DNA of 64,000 nt from Onchidella celtica (lineage: Eukaryota > Mollusca > Gastropoda > Systellommatophora > Onchidiidae). Location of the stretch: positions 32,995,961 through 33,059,960 of the forward strand of contig OZ007574.1 in assembly GCA_963931925.1 (NCBI GenBank). The letters run 5' to 3'. Below are positions 24,766 through 35,494 of this stretch, one piece after another. Position 1 is the first letter of the stretch. The number at the start of each line of letters is the position of its first letter. Made by a program: the position numbers and the translations under genes. The notes below the pieces were generated by a model. It saw only the letters and a list, made by a program, of their open reading frames with translations. It was not told the origin of the DNA and did no database searches.

Positions 24766-25378
24766 CTGGAAACGAAACAAAGACCAAGAATTAACTATGA
24801 AGTCAGTCAAAAATATGTTAAAGAGAATTTGAAAAAACAAAAAACAAAACAAAAGGTCACTGAATGAAGAATCTAGATAATGAATAAACACATTTTAAAA
24901 AACAAAACAAAACAAAAAATAAAAACAAAGAGAGAAGAAATCGGTAAATGGAGAGTGAAGACGTGAAATGAAATAGACATGTATACATGTAATATAAACA
25001 AAACCTAACACCTCTCTCTCTCTCTTTTTCCTTCTCTCTCTCTCTCTCTCTTTTGGTTTTATTCTAAAGAGAACTGACTCTCAAGTCGGAAACATCATTT
25101 CTGGCAGCAGCTTTCCGTTATATGGCTTTAAGGCAATGTCATCAAACTGAAAGTGTCCAAGAGAATGACCCTTTCCCCGCTTGTGTACCAGCAATTTACA
25201 AATCCTGCCATAAACCATAACTGAGACGCCGACGTGCACACGTAGGCTACACATGTGTAACAGAACATGTAGGCCTATGTGTACAAAAAAATGCATTAAA
25301 TGTGAAATAACAGTTTGTTGACATCTTTGATAAAGGGGAAACTGAAGGGAAAGAACATTAACAAAGGTGGATACAGAC

Positions 25379-25473
25379 CTGCACACTAGAAGTATCATGA
25401 ACTGCAGTGTCACTTTTGTCCACCACGCCAATTTCGCCAGCTGCCACACTCGATGCATCACTGGATAATCTCA
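25379..25473 (-). CDS. Juxtamembrane exon of the membrane-protein gene
   Basis: On the minus strand the acceptor atatttatttcag precedes and a donor (CAG|gtctgt) follows. The 95-nt exon leaves in phase 0, matching entry of the transmembrane exon at 24765. It encodes a low-complexity, Ser/Thr/Asp-rich linker (RLSSDASSVAAGEIGVVDKS and on), typical of an extracellular stalk. Lower confidence because the exon is short and the upstream partner is not identified. Confidence 0.45.
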
Positions 25474-25861
25474 CTGAAATAAATATGATCAAACTGAACA
25501 GTTTCGAAACAGGGCGGTACAGAGCCTACCATGATTTCCGCTGCAGACAGAATGAAATTCATCTACACAATATGTATACAACGAACATTTTTCAACACAC
25601 CTTCCTAGTACTTTCAAATAACTACATTACAATCGTGGCGGTAACTTGTGCAAAACAGAGAAGATACCGTAATAATAACTATGTACGCGATTGCGTATTT
25701 TGCTAATCTCTACAATTCAGCGCCTCGTAATTCATTTACAGGCACCAATATGTTTTAGAATGATAGCTATTGCAACAAGCAAACAAACAAGCAATACAGA
25801 AAGGAAAAGGCCAATAGTATGTTCAGACACACGCTTTATTAGGCTAATCATCATACACGTT

Positions 25862-27088
25862 ATACATCATCATCATCATCATTGCCTTTCTCACCCTGGA
25901 TCAGGGTATAGGCCACCAACAAACACTTTCCATCCCTCTCTATCATGGGCCAGCCTCTTTACATTATTCCAAGTCTTTCCGCTTCGTTGCACATCATTTT
26001 CTCTGGCTCTTCTCCACGTTCCGCGCGGCCTTCCTCTTGATCTCTTGCCCTGGGGATTCCAATCCAATACCTTCTTCGCGATGCTGTTTCCTGGCCTCCT
26101 GAGAGTGTGGCCGATCCATCTCCATCGCCTCCTACCAATTTCCTCTCTGACCGGGCTCTGTCTTGTTCTTTTCCAAACAATTTCATTGCTGACCTTGTCT
26201 GTCCATCTGATCTTAAGTAGCTTCCTCAAACATCTGTTGATGAAAACTTGGATTCTCTTTATGCAGGCCTGGGACGCATTCCAAGTCTCACATCCATACA
26301 ACAGGACTGACTTCACGTTCGAGTTGAATATCCTCAGCTTTGTTTTTAGAGATATATCCTTGGTTCTCCAAATCTTGCTTAAGGACGTGAACGCTGCCTG
26401 TGCCTTTCCAATTCGTGCTTTGACTTCTGCCTCTGTTCCTCCCTTATTGTCAATGATACTACCAAGATAGCAGAAGGACTCTACATCTTCCAGTGGTTGA
26501 TCTCCTACTTTGACTTGTTCGCTTGGGGGTGCAACAATTTTTAGGACCTTCGACTTCGCAGGATGTATCCTCAATCCAATAGATTCTGAAATTTTGTTTA
26601 GAGATGTAGTCTTTGCTTGCATCTGGTCGTGTGTGTGCGACAATAGTGCCAAGTCATCTGCAAAATCTAGATCGTCCAGCTGTGTCCATGGGGTCCATTG
26701 TATGCCATTTCTTCCTCCATTGGTGGTTTCTTTCATAAGCCAATCAATCACCAGAATAAACAGAAATGGGGACAGCAAACAACCCTGCCTAACACCAGTC
26801 TTGATATCAAAGCTGTCAGTAAGCTCACCATCGTGTACGACTCTGCAACTTGTCCCCTCGTACATGCTCTTGATAAGATTCACCATCTTCTCTGGGATTC
26901 CATAATGTCTCAATATTCTCCACAGCGTTTCTCTATCGATGCTATCAAAGGCCTTCTCGTAGTCAAGGAAGTTCACTATCAGTTGGGAGTTCCACTCTAG
27001 CGACTGCTCTACTATAATTCTCAGCGTGGCGATCCGGTCGGTGGTTGATCGATTACTCCTGAAACCAGCTTGATACTGCTGACATTTA
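25862..27088 (-). mobile_element. 5'-truncated RTE-like non-LTR retrotransposon
   Basis: The element starts abruptly near 27088 within the reverse transcriptase domain and ends at 25862-25885 in a short (ATG)n tandem repeat. That kind of simple-repeat 3' end is typical of RTE-clade LINEs. Only the second half of the RT and the C-terminal region remain, so this is a dead-on-arrival copy. Confidence 0.85.
25891..27083 (-). CDS. RTE-like reverse transcriptase, C-terminal fragment
   Basis: The frame is open from about 27083, upstream of the first ATG at 26976. Visible RT blocks are QAGFRSNRST, FLDYEKAFDSIDRETLW, GVRQGCLLSPFLF and the active-site box FADD (DLDFADDLALLS). The conserved C-terminal blocks LLYGCETW, RRWRWIGHTLRR and GKRSRGRPRGTWRR follow. 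These match the widespread invertebrate RTE-type endonuclease-reverse transcriptases. The apurinic endonuclease and N-terminal RT are lost by 5' truncation. Confidence 0.85.
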
Positions 27089-27099
27089 AACCCCCGTCA

Positions 27100-28618
27100 T
27101 CATTATGAAACCGCCCTGGGAATAGATAAAAGTCATTTCAATTGGTGAATCTCAGTTTACGGATGACACAAAAGAAGCACGATAGCAGGATTTGGCCCAG
27201 TGTGCACAATGTGCCAGTCAGATGCAGGGAGATCTGTAAGACGGAGTCAAATGCAGGGAGGTCTGCAAGACGGTCCAATGCCGAGGAAACTGCCCCAACA
27301 TTCAGAGATTCCTTGCTCCTCTTGGTCTGTGTTCAAAGTCAGCAAACTCTGATCATAGAGAGGGTCCAAGCTGGTCACTGTCCACCAATTCTGTGCTCGG
27401 GAGCTTTCCTTGAAATTTAACAAAGGTTTCTTTTTTTGTTAAAGCATATGGTAATTTTATTGGTAGTAGTGCATACTAATTTGCCAAAGGAAAATAACTT
27501 GCAAAGTATTTGAAGAAAAGTGCCCAGAAGCTTTATCCACATTGCAAACTAATCTGCAGCAAGTTGGAGAAATGACGAACCGAGCTTAATCAAACACCAA
27601 GTAATATATCAAGTCTTAACAGATCCCAGTTTGAAACAAAATTGTCTTACTTTTCGTCGTTCCGTTTTGATTTTATTCTGAATCATTCCCCAGTCAGCAT
27701 CCGTCAGTCCGACGTAGATTTGTACAGGATTTCTGTATGGTTATAGGATTACTGTATGGTTGGTAGGATTTCTGTATGGTTGGTAGGATTATTGTAGAAG
27801 CGGTTCCTACATGAAACCGACGACGGCGAGGGATCGCAACCTCCAGATTTACATAGGAAAGATGTCTTTCTTATGTACAAACTTGAGATCAGTTCTGTGG
27901 GAAATCTTTCCGTAGGATTGCTGGTCGGGTCAGTTAAGTACAACAGACATACCTATAGCTAAGTAAGAGAAGTTCGTCAGCCACACTATTTTATTTTCGT
28001 TATAATTAATATCATAGACTGCAACTAATGGGCAAATATTTTGAGAATATCGGGAATGTAAATGAAACAAGATCAATGTATAATTTATCTTCAGAGTTGT
28101 AGTCTGTTCAAAACTCCAGTTGTGACATTTTATCATCATATCAAATATAGATGTTAAGCCCCCCCCCCCCCTTTTTTTTACTATAATATGACACGATGAC
28201 CATGATTATAATAATATAAACAAATCATGTTTCATCAACACCTGTAAAATATATTTCCGCCACCACAAAATACCACGAGTTCTCATCTAAATCACATCTG
28301 TGAGAGTTGTTGTAGTGGCATTGTCCCCAGACGACACAGTACAGGTTTGTGCTTTGGCATACTACAACTGTATGGCCACTAGCTTTTATAGAACACGACA
28401 TAGCAATTCAGTGTGAAAGTGACGTGTGATTGGGCCATTGATCTGAAACGCCTGACCAGAGTGAGCCCTGTGAGTGGAGTTAATTATACATACCACTTAC
28501 TGAGGGAGCATTTTGAGTATGCGGTGGAAAAACAACAGAAAGAGAACTATGCGTGAAAGGGATGCTGTGAGCAAGGTCGCCATTAGACCTAATCGATTTT
28601 AGTCGGCCGACTAATATG
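27100..28618. other. Intergenic region with no supported gene
   Basis: A ~23-bp unit (GGATTTCTGTATGGTTGGTA-like) is repeated about three times at 27727-27795. A minus-strand protein-like stretch near 27250-27400 (QNWWTVTSLDPLYDQSLLTL) has no convincing splice sites. Confidence 0.5.
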
Positions 28619-28623
28619 ATGGT

Positions 28624-28845
28624 TGTTGTCAAGTGACTAACACATCTTGTGATGAAATAACAGCACTCAAAGTAACTTTCAGGAGAACTTTAATCGACAC
28701 TAGTAGTCAGCGTACAAGATAAAAACCAAGGGCGGTCAATCTCAATTACTCGCTTAATCAGCTATTGTTTAACGTTGGTACTTTTCGTAGTTTTACTTTA
28801 ACATTATAAGTGAATGAACTAATGAATGAAGCATACATATCAACA
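28624..28845 (-). repeat. 3' LTR of the 222-bp-LTR Ty3 element
   Basis: TG...CA termini. The adjacent internal sequence (28846-28854) reads AAAGGAGGA on the minus strand, a likely polypurine tract. Confidence 0.93.
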
Positions 28846-29180
28846 TCCTCCTTTGTTTACAAAAGCTTTTGTATGATTACATTATATTAATTATAAAAAG
28901 AATAAAATGAGTGATTGAAATAATAAACATAAGAACAATAAATAATAACAATAACAACAACAATAATAATAATAATGATAATCTAATAAGTAATATTAAT
29001 AATACAAAATGGAGAGTAGGTCTAGATGTTGACAGATGAAATTGTTCACAATATTGATTAGGCCATACGATACAGATAGTATGATGATGATGATGAAGGA
29101 TTATCTAATTAAAAACTACTAATTAATTGTCTTTGATAGTAATGACACAGATCTTTAACCGAGGTTTGAATTCGAATTGT

Positions 29181-29390
29181 TCATTTTCCGTTTAGTTCAA
29201 AGTCCTTCATCCAAGTTGGTTGTTTTCTGTTCCTTTTGGGCCGTCGTGTAGTTGCAGTCGGGTTGTCAGTAGGGGTTTGCTCATTAGGAATGTTCATATT
29301 GTTAGGAGTATATGTACCACCATTTCCGCCTTCCGGAGATCTCCATAAGGTCACACCCAATTTTCTCCCATGGTTCTGTATTCTGTTCAT
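29181..29390 (-). pseudogene. C-terminal tail of pol, out of frame after integrase deletion
   Basis: This frame overlaps the end of the pol frame. It carries a Pro/Thr-rich stretch followed by a basic motif (RRPKRNRKQPTWMKDFEL) typical of the extreme C-terminus of Ty3 pol proteins. Its offset from the pol frame shows that the deletion removing the integrase core also shifted the reading frame. Confidence 0.7.
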
Positions 29391-31413
29391 GTTGTATCAG
29401 TGTCTCTTTTTGGTTTGCTGGTTTTGTTGCTTGACATAGTTCACACTTTTCTGCCATTGTTTTAATTTCTGCTGACATTCCTGGCCAAAAGATAGTCTGT
29501 CTTGCGCGTCGCATCATACTATCATAGGCCATATGTGCAGCATGCAGTTTTGCTTTGATTTCTTGACGCATACTCGCAGGAATCAGAATCCTCTCTCCCT
29601 TTAAGATAACACCATCATCTACCGATAGAGTATCACGGAAATCAAAGAAGACCATTAGCTGTGATGGTAGCTGTTTCTTTGAATCTGGCCATCCTTCTTG
29701 GATGATTTCGATCAGTGATTGCAGTGTTGGGTCTTTGGTTGTGTTGTCTTTAACTTTCTCAATGATGCTATCAGGTATGCCGCTGCTTATCTGGCGGCAA
29801 TCTGCATCTTCAGTTGTGTCCACAGTTATTGGGGAGCTACAGTCTCTTGAGAGGTAATCAGCAATCATCAGTTGGGAACCATGAATCCATTTGAAATCAA
29901 AGTCATATCTGCCAGATCTCATCAACAATTTCTGTAGTCTCATTGGTGCCTGGCTCAGAGGCTTCTTCAGTATTTGTGCTAGTGGCTTGTGGTCATTGAT
30001 AACAGTAACTTTTCTGCCAAATGTGTATTGGTCGAATCTTTCTAGGCCATACACTACTGCCATCATTTCTTTCTCTATTTGTGCCCATCTCTTTTGAGTG
30101 TCTGTCAGCTTGCGGGATGCAAACTCGATTGGTTGTCCATCCTGCATGAGTGTAGCTCCCATTGCGTCTTTGCTACTATCAACTTGAATTTCAAGGGATT
30201 TTTCCGGGTTGTAGTATGTCAGGACTGGAGCTTTGGTTATCTTGCTTTTGATTTCTCGAAATAAATCGCATTCCATTGTCCAGCGAAACTCTACATTTTT
30301 CTTTGTCAGTTCCCTGATTGGTGTCAGAATCTCTGAGAGATTGTTGAGAAATCTGGCAAGGTATTGTACCATGCCACAGAAACGTCGCACACCTTGAACG
30401 TCAGATGGGGGTTTTGTGTCCAATATTGTTTTGACCTTATCTTCAGAAGGTGTGATGCCTTTCTCACTAATTTTGTGACCCATGAAGGTGATTTCTGACT
30501 GCTCAAATTTTGATTTCTTGTCATTGAGTCTGATATTTTTCTCTAGGCATCTTGTCTGTAAGTTCTTTAGGTTTTTCTGGTGGTCTCTTTGTGCTTCTTC
30601 TTTGGTATCACCTCTGCCGGCTATGACTATGTCGTCTGCCACATTCACACATCCATCGAGACCTTGAAGGGCTTCTGTTAGTTTTCTCTGGAATATTTCA
30701 CTGGACACCTTCAGTCCAAATGGTAGCCTTTTCCATCGTACCCGAAATCCAAATGGAGTTATCATTGTGGTTAGCTTGCTTGAGTCGTCATCTAGTTTCA
30801 CATGCCAGTATGCCTCTTGAATGTCCACCTTTGAGAAAACTTTTGCATTCTGTAGTTGTGGTAGTATATCATCAAACGTTGGAAGCCTGAAATGTTCCCT
30901 GCACAAAGCCTTGTTCAATGGCTGGGGGTCAATGCAAATCCGTATGGCGCCGCTTGGCTTTGTGACCACCACCATTTGACTCACCCAATCGGTTGGTTCG
31001 TCCACCTTCTCCAAGATGCCTCTGCGCAGTAAGGTGTCAATTTCTTCTTTGACTCTGTCCCTCATGGCATGTGGAATTTTTCTGCTTGGAAGAGCAGTTG
31101 GTTTGACTGTCGGGTCAACTGTAAGTTTCGCCTCTCCAAGATCCCCAATTGACTCTACTTCTGTGGTCTCAAGTTTGGCAACGAAGTTGTGTTCATTCAC
31201 GGTTATTAATCCCAACTCTTTTGAGGTGATGAAGCTTAATAGGCAAGAGAAGTTATTCTCTACCACTGTAAACCTGACATTTGTCTTTTCTTTTGTCTTT
31301 GGATTCGAGACTTCCAGTATGGCTTCTCCTGCTGGTTTTACTTTGTTTTGTTCCACATTGTCAATGTCTGTGTAGTCTTCATTGCCTGGTCTTTTCGCAC
31401 AGACTTCTTGCAA
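29302..31413 (-). CDS. Pol polyprotein: RT, RNase H, integrase zinc domain; DDE core missing
   Basis: A 703-codon frame that overlaps gag by 76 bp in the -1 frame, the classic gag/pol frameshift arrangement. Reverse transcriptase spans roughly residues 100-300 (KVDIQEAYWHVKLD, PFGLKVSSEIFQ, active box VADD). RNase H follows (VDSSKDAMGA, E, NDHKPL). The H2C2 integrase zinc domain comes next (HAAHMAYDS to CELC). The frame ends a few residues after EPWEKIGCDLMEI, exactly where the DDE core should begin. The core's three acidic residues are not found in any frame before the C-terminal tail at 29181-29390. Confidence 0.9.
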   Translation of the reverse strand: MQEVCAKRPGNEDYTDIDNVEQNKVKPAGEAILEVSNPKTKEKTNVRFTVVENNFSCLLSFITSKELGLITVNEHNFVAKLETTEVESIGDLGEAKLTVDPTVKPTALPSRKIPHAMRDRVKEEIDTLLRRGILEKVDEPTDWVSQMVVVTKPSGAIRICIDPQPLNKALCREHFRLPTFDDILPQLQNAKVFSKVDIQEAYWHVKLDDDSSKLTTMITPFGFRVRWKRLPFGLKVSSEIFQRKLTEALQGLDGCVNVADDIVIAGRGDTKEEAQRDHQKNLKNLQTRCLEKNIRLNDKKSKFEQSEITFMGHKISEKGITPSEDKVKTILDTKPPSDVQGVRRFCGMVQYLARFLNNLSEILTPIRELTKKNVEFRWTMECDLFREIKSKITKAPVLTYYNPEKSLEIQVDSSKDAMGATLMQDGQPIEFASRKLTDTQKRWAQIEKEMMAVVYGLERFDQYTFGRKVTVINDHKPLAQILKKPLSQAPMRLQKLLMRSGRYDFDFKWIHGSQLMIADYLSRDCSSPITVDTTEDADCRQISSGIPDSIIEKVKDNTTKDPTLQSLIEIIQEGWPDSKKQLPSQLMVFFDFRDTLSVDDGVILKGERILIPASMRQEIKAKLHAAHMAYDSMMRRARQTIFWPGMSAEIKTMAEKCELCQATKPANQKETLIQHEQNTEPWEKIGCDLMEISGRRKWWYIYS

Positions 31414-32333
31414 ATAATGTTTACATCAGCTCCAGTGTCTACCTGGAAGCGAACATCTTTGTTGTTGACAATGAGAAGAGCAGTCATTCTTCCTTTTTTA
31501 GCACTGACGGCATTCAACCAGTCCTCTTCACTGCTGTCTTCAGCATTGTCATTTTCTGTAGTGACCTTAACTGCTTTCATCTTTTTGCACTTTGCTGCAA
31601 AATGGTTGCGTCCCCGGCTATTGGAACAAGTTTTTCCCCATGCAAAACACTTTTCTTTGACCAGTTCATGGCTACGCCCACAAAACTTGCAATTGTTAAT
31701 CTTTGTCTTGTGGTGGGGCTCCTTGTTTACAAGTTTTTGTTGTTTTTCCAGTGAACGCTGCTGGTTAGGTGGCTCCATGTGCATTTTCTCTATCTTTGTG
31801 CTCATTTTTCGTAGCTGATTGTTTGTTTGTTCAAAAAATTGTCCAATTGCAATTGTTTTGGCTAATGAGAGTTCATGTTCTCGCAGTAATTTCTCCTGTA
31901 GTTTCTTTTCCACAGAGAACACGATTTTGTCCCTAATCATTCTGTCCTTCTCCTTAAAATTGCATCTTTCTGCCCTGGTTCTGGGTTCTGTGATGAATGC
32001 ATCAAATGGTTCACTGACTGGTGTGTTCCAGAATCGGTACGTTTCAAGAACTTCACTGCTGCGTGGGTTGCAATAAGCTTGTAGTTTCTCCAAGACTTTC
32101 GTTGGGTCTTCCTTTTCAGTGTCATCATTAAACTGGAAGTGGTCATACACTTCCGAAGCTTGTGCTCCTGCACAGTGTAAAATTATTGCTGTCTGGGTTT
32201 TCTTAGGCTTGGCAGAGCCTCCAGATGCTTCAAGATATATTTCAAGCTGTCGTTTCCGTTTTCGAAAATTCTCCGCTACATTCCCCGACGATAGGTTAAG
32301 TTCAGGCGGTAAGCGAAAATTAGCTTCTGCCAT
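31338..32333 (-). CDS. Gag with zinc knuckles and start of protease
   Basis: A 331-codon frame beginning MAEANFRLPPELNLSSGN, a Gag domain with conserved W/F spacing (YDHFQF, VLETYRFWNT). It has two Cys/His knuckles (CKFCGRSHELVKEKC and CSNSRGRNHFAAKC, the latter degenerate) and, near the end, the aspartic protease motif VDTGADVNII. The frame ends 13 nt after the region where pol continues in the -1 frame, so protease is completed only by frameshifting. Confidence 0.88.
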   Translation of the reverse strand: MAEANFRLPPELNLSSGNVAENFRKRKRQLEIYLEASGGSAKPKKTQTAIILHCAGAQASEVYDHFQFNDDTEKEDPTKVLEKLQAYCNPRSSEVLETYRFWNTPVSEPFDAFITEPRTRAERCNFKEKDRMIRDKIVFSVEKKLQEKLLREHELSLAKTIAIGQFFEQTNNQLRKMSTKIEKMHMEPPNQQRSLEKQQKLVNKEPHHKTKINNCKFCGRSHELVKEKCFAWGKTCSNSRGRNHFAAKCKKMKAVKVTTENDNAEDSSEEDWLNAVSAKKGRMTALLIVNNKDVRFQVDTGADVNIICKKSVRKDQAMKTTQTLTMWNKTK

Positions 32334-32520
32334 GTCCAGGGAATTAACTGTTCAGAGAATGGAGAATACTATTTCTTAGAGTGGCCTCCCTTGAGTTCGC
32401 TGTCCGAGCGGCGTGGGGTTATTTTGTTCGATACGGCGACAGGCAAACGACAATCGTACTTGTGGACAAAGGGGGGTGAAGACCCACTCAATCGCTACAC
32501 GTAAACTACTTAAGCTTTAT

Positions 32521-32531
32521 CGCTGCCACCA
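32521..32531 (-). promoter_or_regulatory. Primer-binding site complementary to tRNA-Leu
   Basis: Directly abutting the 5' LTR, the minus strand reads TGGTGGCAGCG. That is complementary to the CGCTGCCACCA 3' end of a common animal tRNA-Leu; the match is 11 bases. Confidence 0.65.
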
Positions 32532-32753
32532 TGTTGTCAAGTGACTAACACATCTTGTGATGAAATAACAGCACTCAAAGTAACTTTCAGGAGAACTTTA
32601 ATCGACACTAGTAGACAGCGTACAAGATAAAAACCAAGGGCGGTCAATCTCAATTACTCGCTTAATCAGCTATTGTTTAACGTTGGTACTTTTCGTAGTT
32701 TTACTTTAACATTATAAGTGAATGAACTAATGAATGAAGCATACATATCAACA
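32532..32753 (-). repeat. 5' LTR of the 222-bp-LTR Ty3 element
   Basis: Partner of 28624-28845 with one noted substitution. Confidence 0.93.
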
Positions 32754-32758
32754 ATGGT

Positions 32759-33889
32759 GATGTCACGACCTTAAGTTTTGACGAGATCCTATGAGTTGGT
32801 TGGAGTACGGAATCTCATAGAAACTAAATGTCACAGTGAAGTCACCGCCCAACTCGTCGGCCGATCAAAATCGACCGGTGCGCGGGGGTCTCAAGATGTT
32901 GGCTTGTTTGCGGCGGCGTCGCGAGAATAAAGCAAAGATACAAAAATTGATAAGATATTTCCAACTAGTGCTTTTAGCGTACGTACACAGATTTCGCACC
33001 GCCACCTAACGGCCAACGCTCGGAAGTCATGAAAAGTGCCGTATTTTACAAAGCCAAATAGGGAAAACACTGAATTTTGTTTACTGTTCAGCTATCGCTA
33101 CAGGCCTTGATTGACGTTACCGTACTTATTGTGGAATGATAACCTTAATCGTTGTGGGAAAACTTTGGCTATTTGTTTTTTTTTTGGTCGCAGTAGCACT
33201 ATTTCGATTTTGCATCACGAATTTACCGTTATATCAAGCATTCTTTTCATACTATGCGCCATGGGACTCGGCCCCGATCAGCGCGCAAATTGTGTGCACG
33301 TTTTTTTTTTTTAGTGGGGCGAGGAAGACAGTGTCTCATCTTATAGTTTCTATTATCTTTGAACAAAGTAAAAAAACAACAAACAAACAAACAATTAACT
33401 AGATCAAACTATGTCCATGATTTCTCCTTATAAATTTGAAATATCTCAGACTGCGGTTTTAGGAAAGTACCGGGGTATCTTTGGTGTTAGTAAGATATAA
33501 GTAGACCTATACGTGCGGCAAAAATTATAACCAGCACAAATATTAGCATAAGCCCTACATAACAAATCAAACTCGTGTTTAGATAGGGCAAACATGTTCT
33601 CACAATACATAGTAGCACATTCTAATACACACACCAGCAAATTTTTAATCTGCTCACCCCCCCCCCCCTCCACACACATACACAAATGCATTATGAAAAG
33701 AAGGCCTATATTGAAAATAAAATTTAAAAGACATTATTAGTCACTAATGACCTTTGACCGACTGAGAAAGCAAAGCGACACTCGGCATTTTCTTCGTTTT
33801 GTTTATTCGGCAGTCACCCAAGAAATCACCAAAATAATAATTATCTTTTTTTATTATTTTTATTACTTTCTGTGTTCAGAAATAAAAAG
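32759..33889. other. Intergenic region with no supported gene
   Basis: A hydrophobic open frame at 33136-33402 has no other sign of being a gene. Homopolymer T and C runs are present. Confidence 0.55.
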
Positions 33890-33897
33890 AGCGATAC

Positions 33898-34699
33898 CAG
33901 GGTTACCAGATTGGCTTTTTAAAGTTAAATTCCAGAAATTTGGCTATATCTTGGTTATGGTCGGCGTCCGAAAATTCATTAAGCTGTTAGGCTTTTTCCT
34001 GGCTTTTTTTCTGACATTATTAAAATTATCTACACGAAAAAAACACACCACCCTCTTTCTAAAACACTTCTTGTCGAGGAAATATGTTTTGGTTAGATAT
34101 AATATTAATATGTGCATATGCCAAGATATCTGCCGCTAATGGTCAAGAAAGCGCCAACCGGCAAAGTCAGTGTCCAGTTGACACTGGATTCTATGGTTCA
34201 TATTTTTTTTAATTGCTCCCGTTTTTTTTAAAGAATGTCACCCACCTTAGAACTCCCCCCCCCCCCCACAAACACTCTGTGGTTCTAGGTTGATATCCTT
34301 CACCATTAAACATTTAAAGAGCTGGCCACCTTCGTCTTTGTTTGCCTAATAACCCCAGTCAGCAATGCTGTACTTAGGAGGACATTCATTTTTCTCATGT
34401 ACCCTCTGTTAAAAATAAGACTAAAACGCAGAGTGCAGCTGAATCGCCTTGATGCTTTTGTGAGAAACGGGGCAGAACTATTGCTTTAAAAAAAATATAT
34501 TGCGAACGTTTTTACTGCACCAACAGGAATGCTTTAAAAAAAAAAGAATAAAACTTCGCAACGGAAAGATTTAAGCCAAATGTTCCATTCATTATAGTGG
34601 GGAGGATGATATTAACATGTTTCTGGAGCTTTTGGCTTTTTTCTGGCTTTTTTTCTAGCATTGTTTGGCTTAAACTTAAATTTCAGTCTGGCAACTCTG
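33898..34699. mobile_element. hAT-type MITE (802 bp)
   Basis: The left end is CAGGGTTACCAGATTGG and the reverse complement of the right end is CAGAGTTGCCAGACTG. It is flanked by an exact 8-bp duplication, AGCGATAC, at 33890-33897 and 34700-34707. No transposase frame is present. A GGCTTTTTTCTGGC-type motif recurs near both ends. Confidence 0.88.
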
Positions 34700-35494
34700 A
34701 GCGATACACCCCGTATGATCTCGGGACCACTATCATCAGAGATCTAAGCTCTCTGCTATCATGCATCACAAAGTGCTGAGATGTGCAGCCTAGGCCTACA
34801 ATTAGGATCGATTGTCAAACGTGCGTTGTTTAGGCAACTACAAAACTGAAACTATGTGCCAGTGCACTTATATAAATGGCCACAGTATTAGTTTATTAAT
34901 CCTCAGAAGTATTTAGATCTAGGGGGAAACAATTTTGCAGATCTAGATCTAGATCTAGATCTTATTCCAAGTGTGTCAGATTTAGGGGAGGTCTTCCTCC
35001 CGTCCGCGCCACTTACCAAAAAGTTAACAAACATAATATGATTAAGATATAAGCTTAAACAACCTGCATTGGAATGGTCAGATGGACCTGGGGGCGTGAG
35101 GATCTAGTCAGTTTGTATCAATAGGCGGTAGTCAGATTGACTAATCAGGCGAAAAGGGACTGGGGTAGTTGTGTTTTCTTGACTGGCGCGGACGGGCGGA
35201 AGACCTTCCAGATTTAGTTCCAGACTTTCCAAAGTGATTCTTTAAGATTGAGCCACACCCACGCCATGACTTCTGAGTGTCCCCAGCTGTTTGCTTTTTT
35301 CATTTTTGGACCAGATGTTTTATGATATTTTTTATCCCTGTGTGTGACTGTGAAGTCACACTTTTGGCTTTGCAAGTTTTTGTGAACTCCAAGCTAGACT
35401 AGATCTAGATCTAGATCTAGATTAGATCTAAATTAATTGAAGACATGCACTTGATCATGATGGGCTACAGCCATGTAGCACTAGCAGATAAGTC

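Larger units (their letters stand above)
28619..32758 (-). mobile_element. Ty3/gypsy LTR retrotransposon with 222-bp LTRs
   Basis: Two 222-bp direct repeats (28624-28845 and 32532-32753), differing at a single noted position, begin TGTTG and end CAACA. They are flanked by an exact 5-bp duplication, ATGGT, at 28619-28623 and 32754-32758. On the minus strand the order is LTR, tRNA-Leu-type primer site, gag, pol in the -1 frame (protease, RT, RNase H, integrase zinc domain), C-terminal tail, LTR. The integrase catalytic core is deleted. LTR identity and the intact target duplication indicate a recent insertion. Confidence 0.93.

Noticed and set aside
25081..25220. Possible exon with GHFQFDDIALKPYNG on the minus strand
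   Set aside because: No usable donor and its phase does not fit the neighbouring transmembrane exon; the exon at 25379-25473 joins that exon directly in phase.
25530..25560. Possible 11-nt microexon upstream of the membrane-protein exons
   Set aside because: Consensus-like splice sites flank it, but a sequence this short is expected by chance.
33136..33402. Hydrophobic open frame resembling a membrane peptide
   Set aside because: T-rich composition explains it; no start context, splice sites or conserved pattern.
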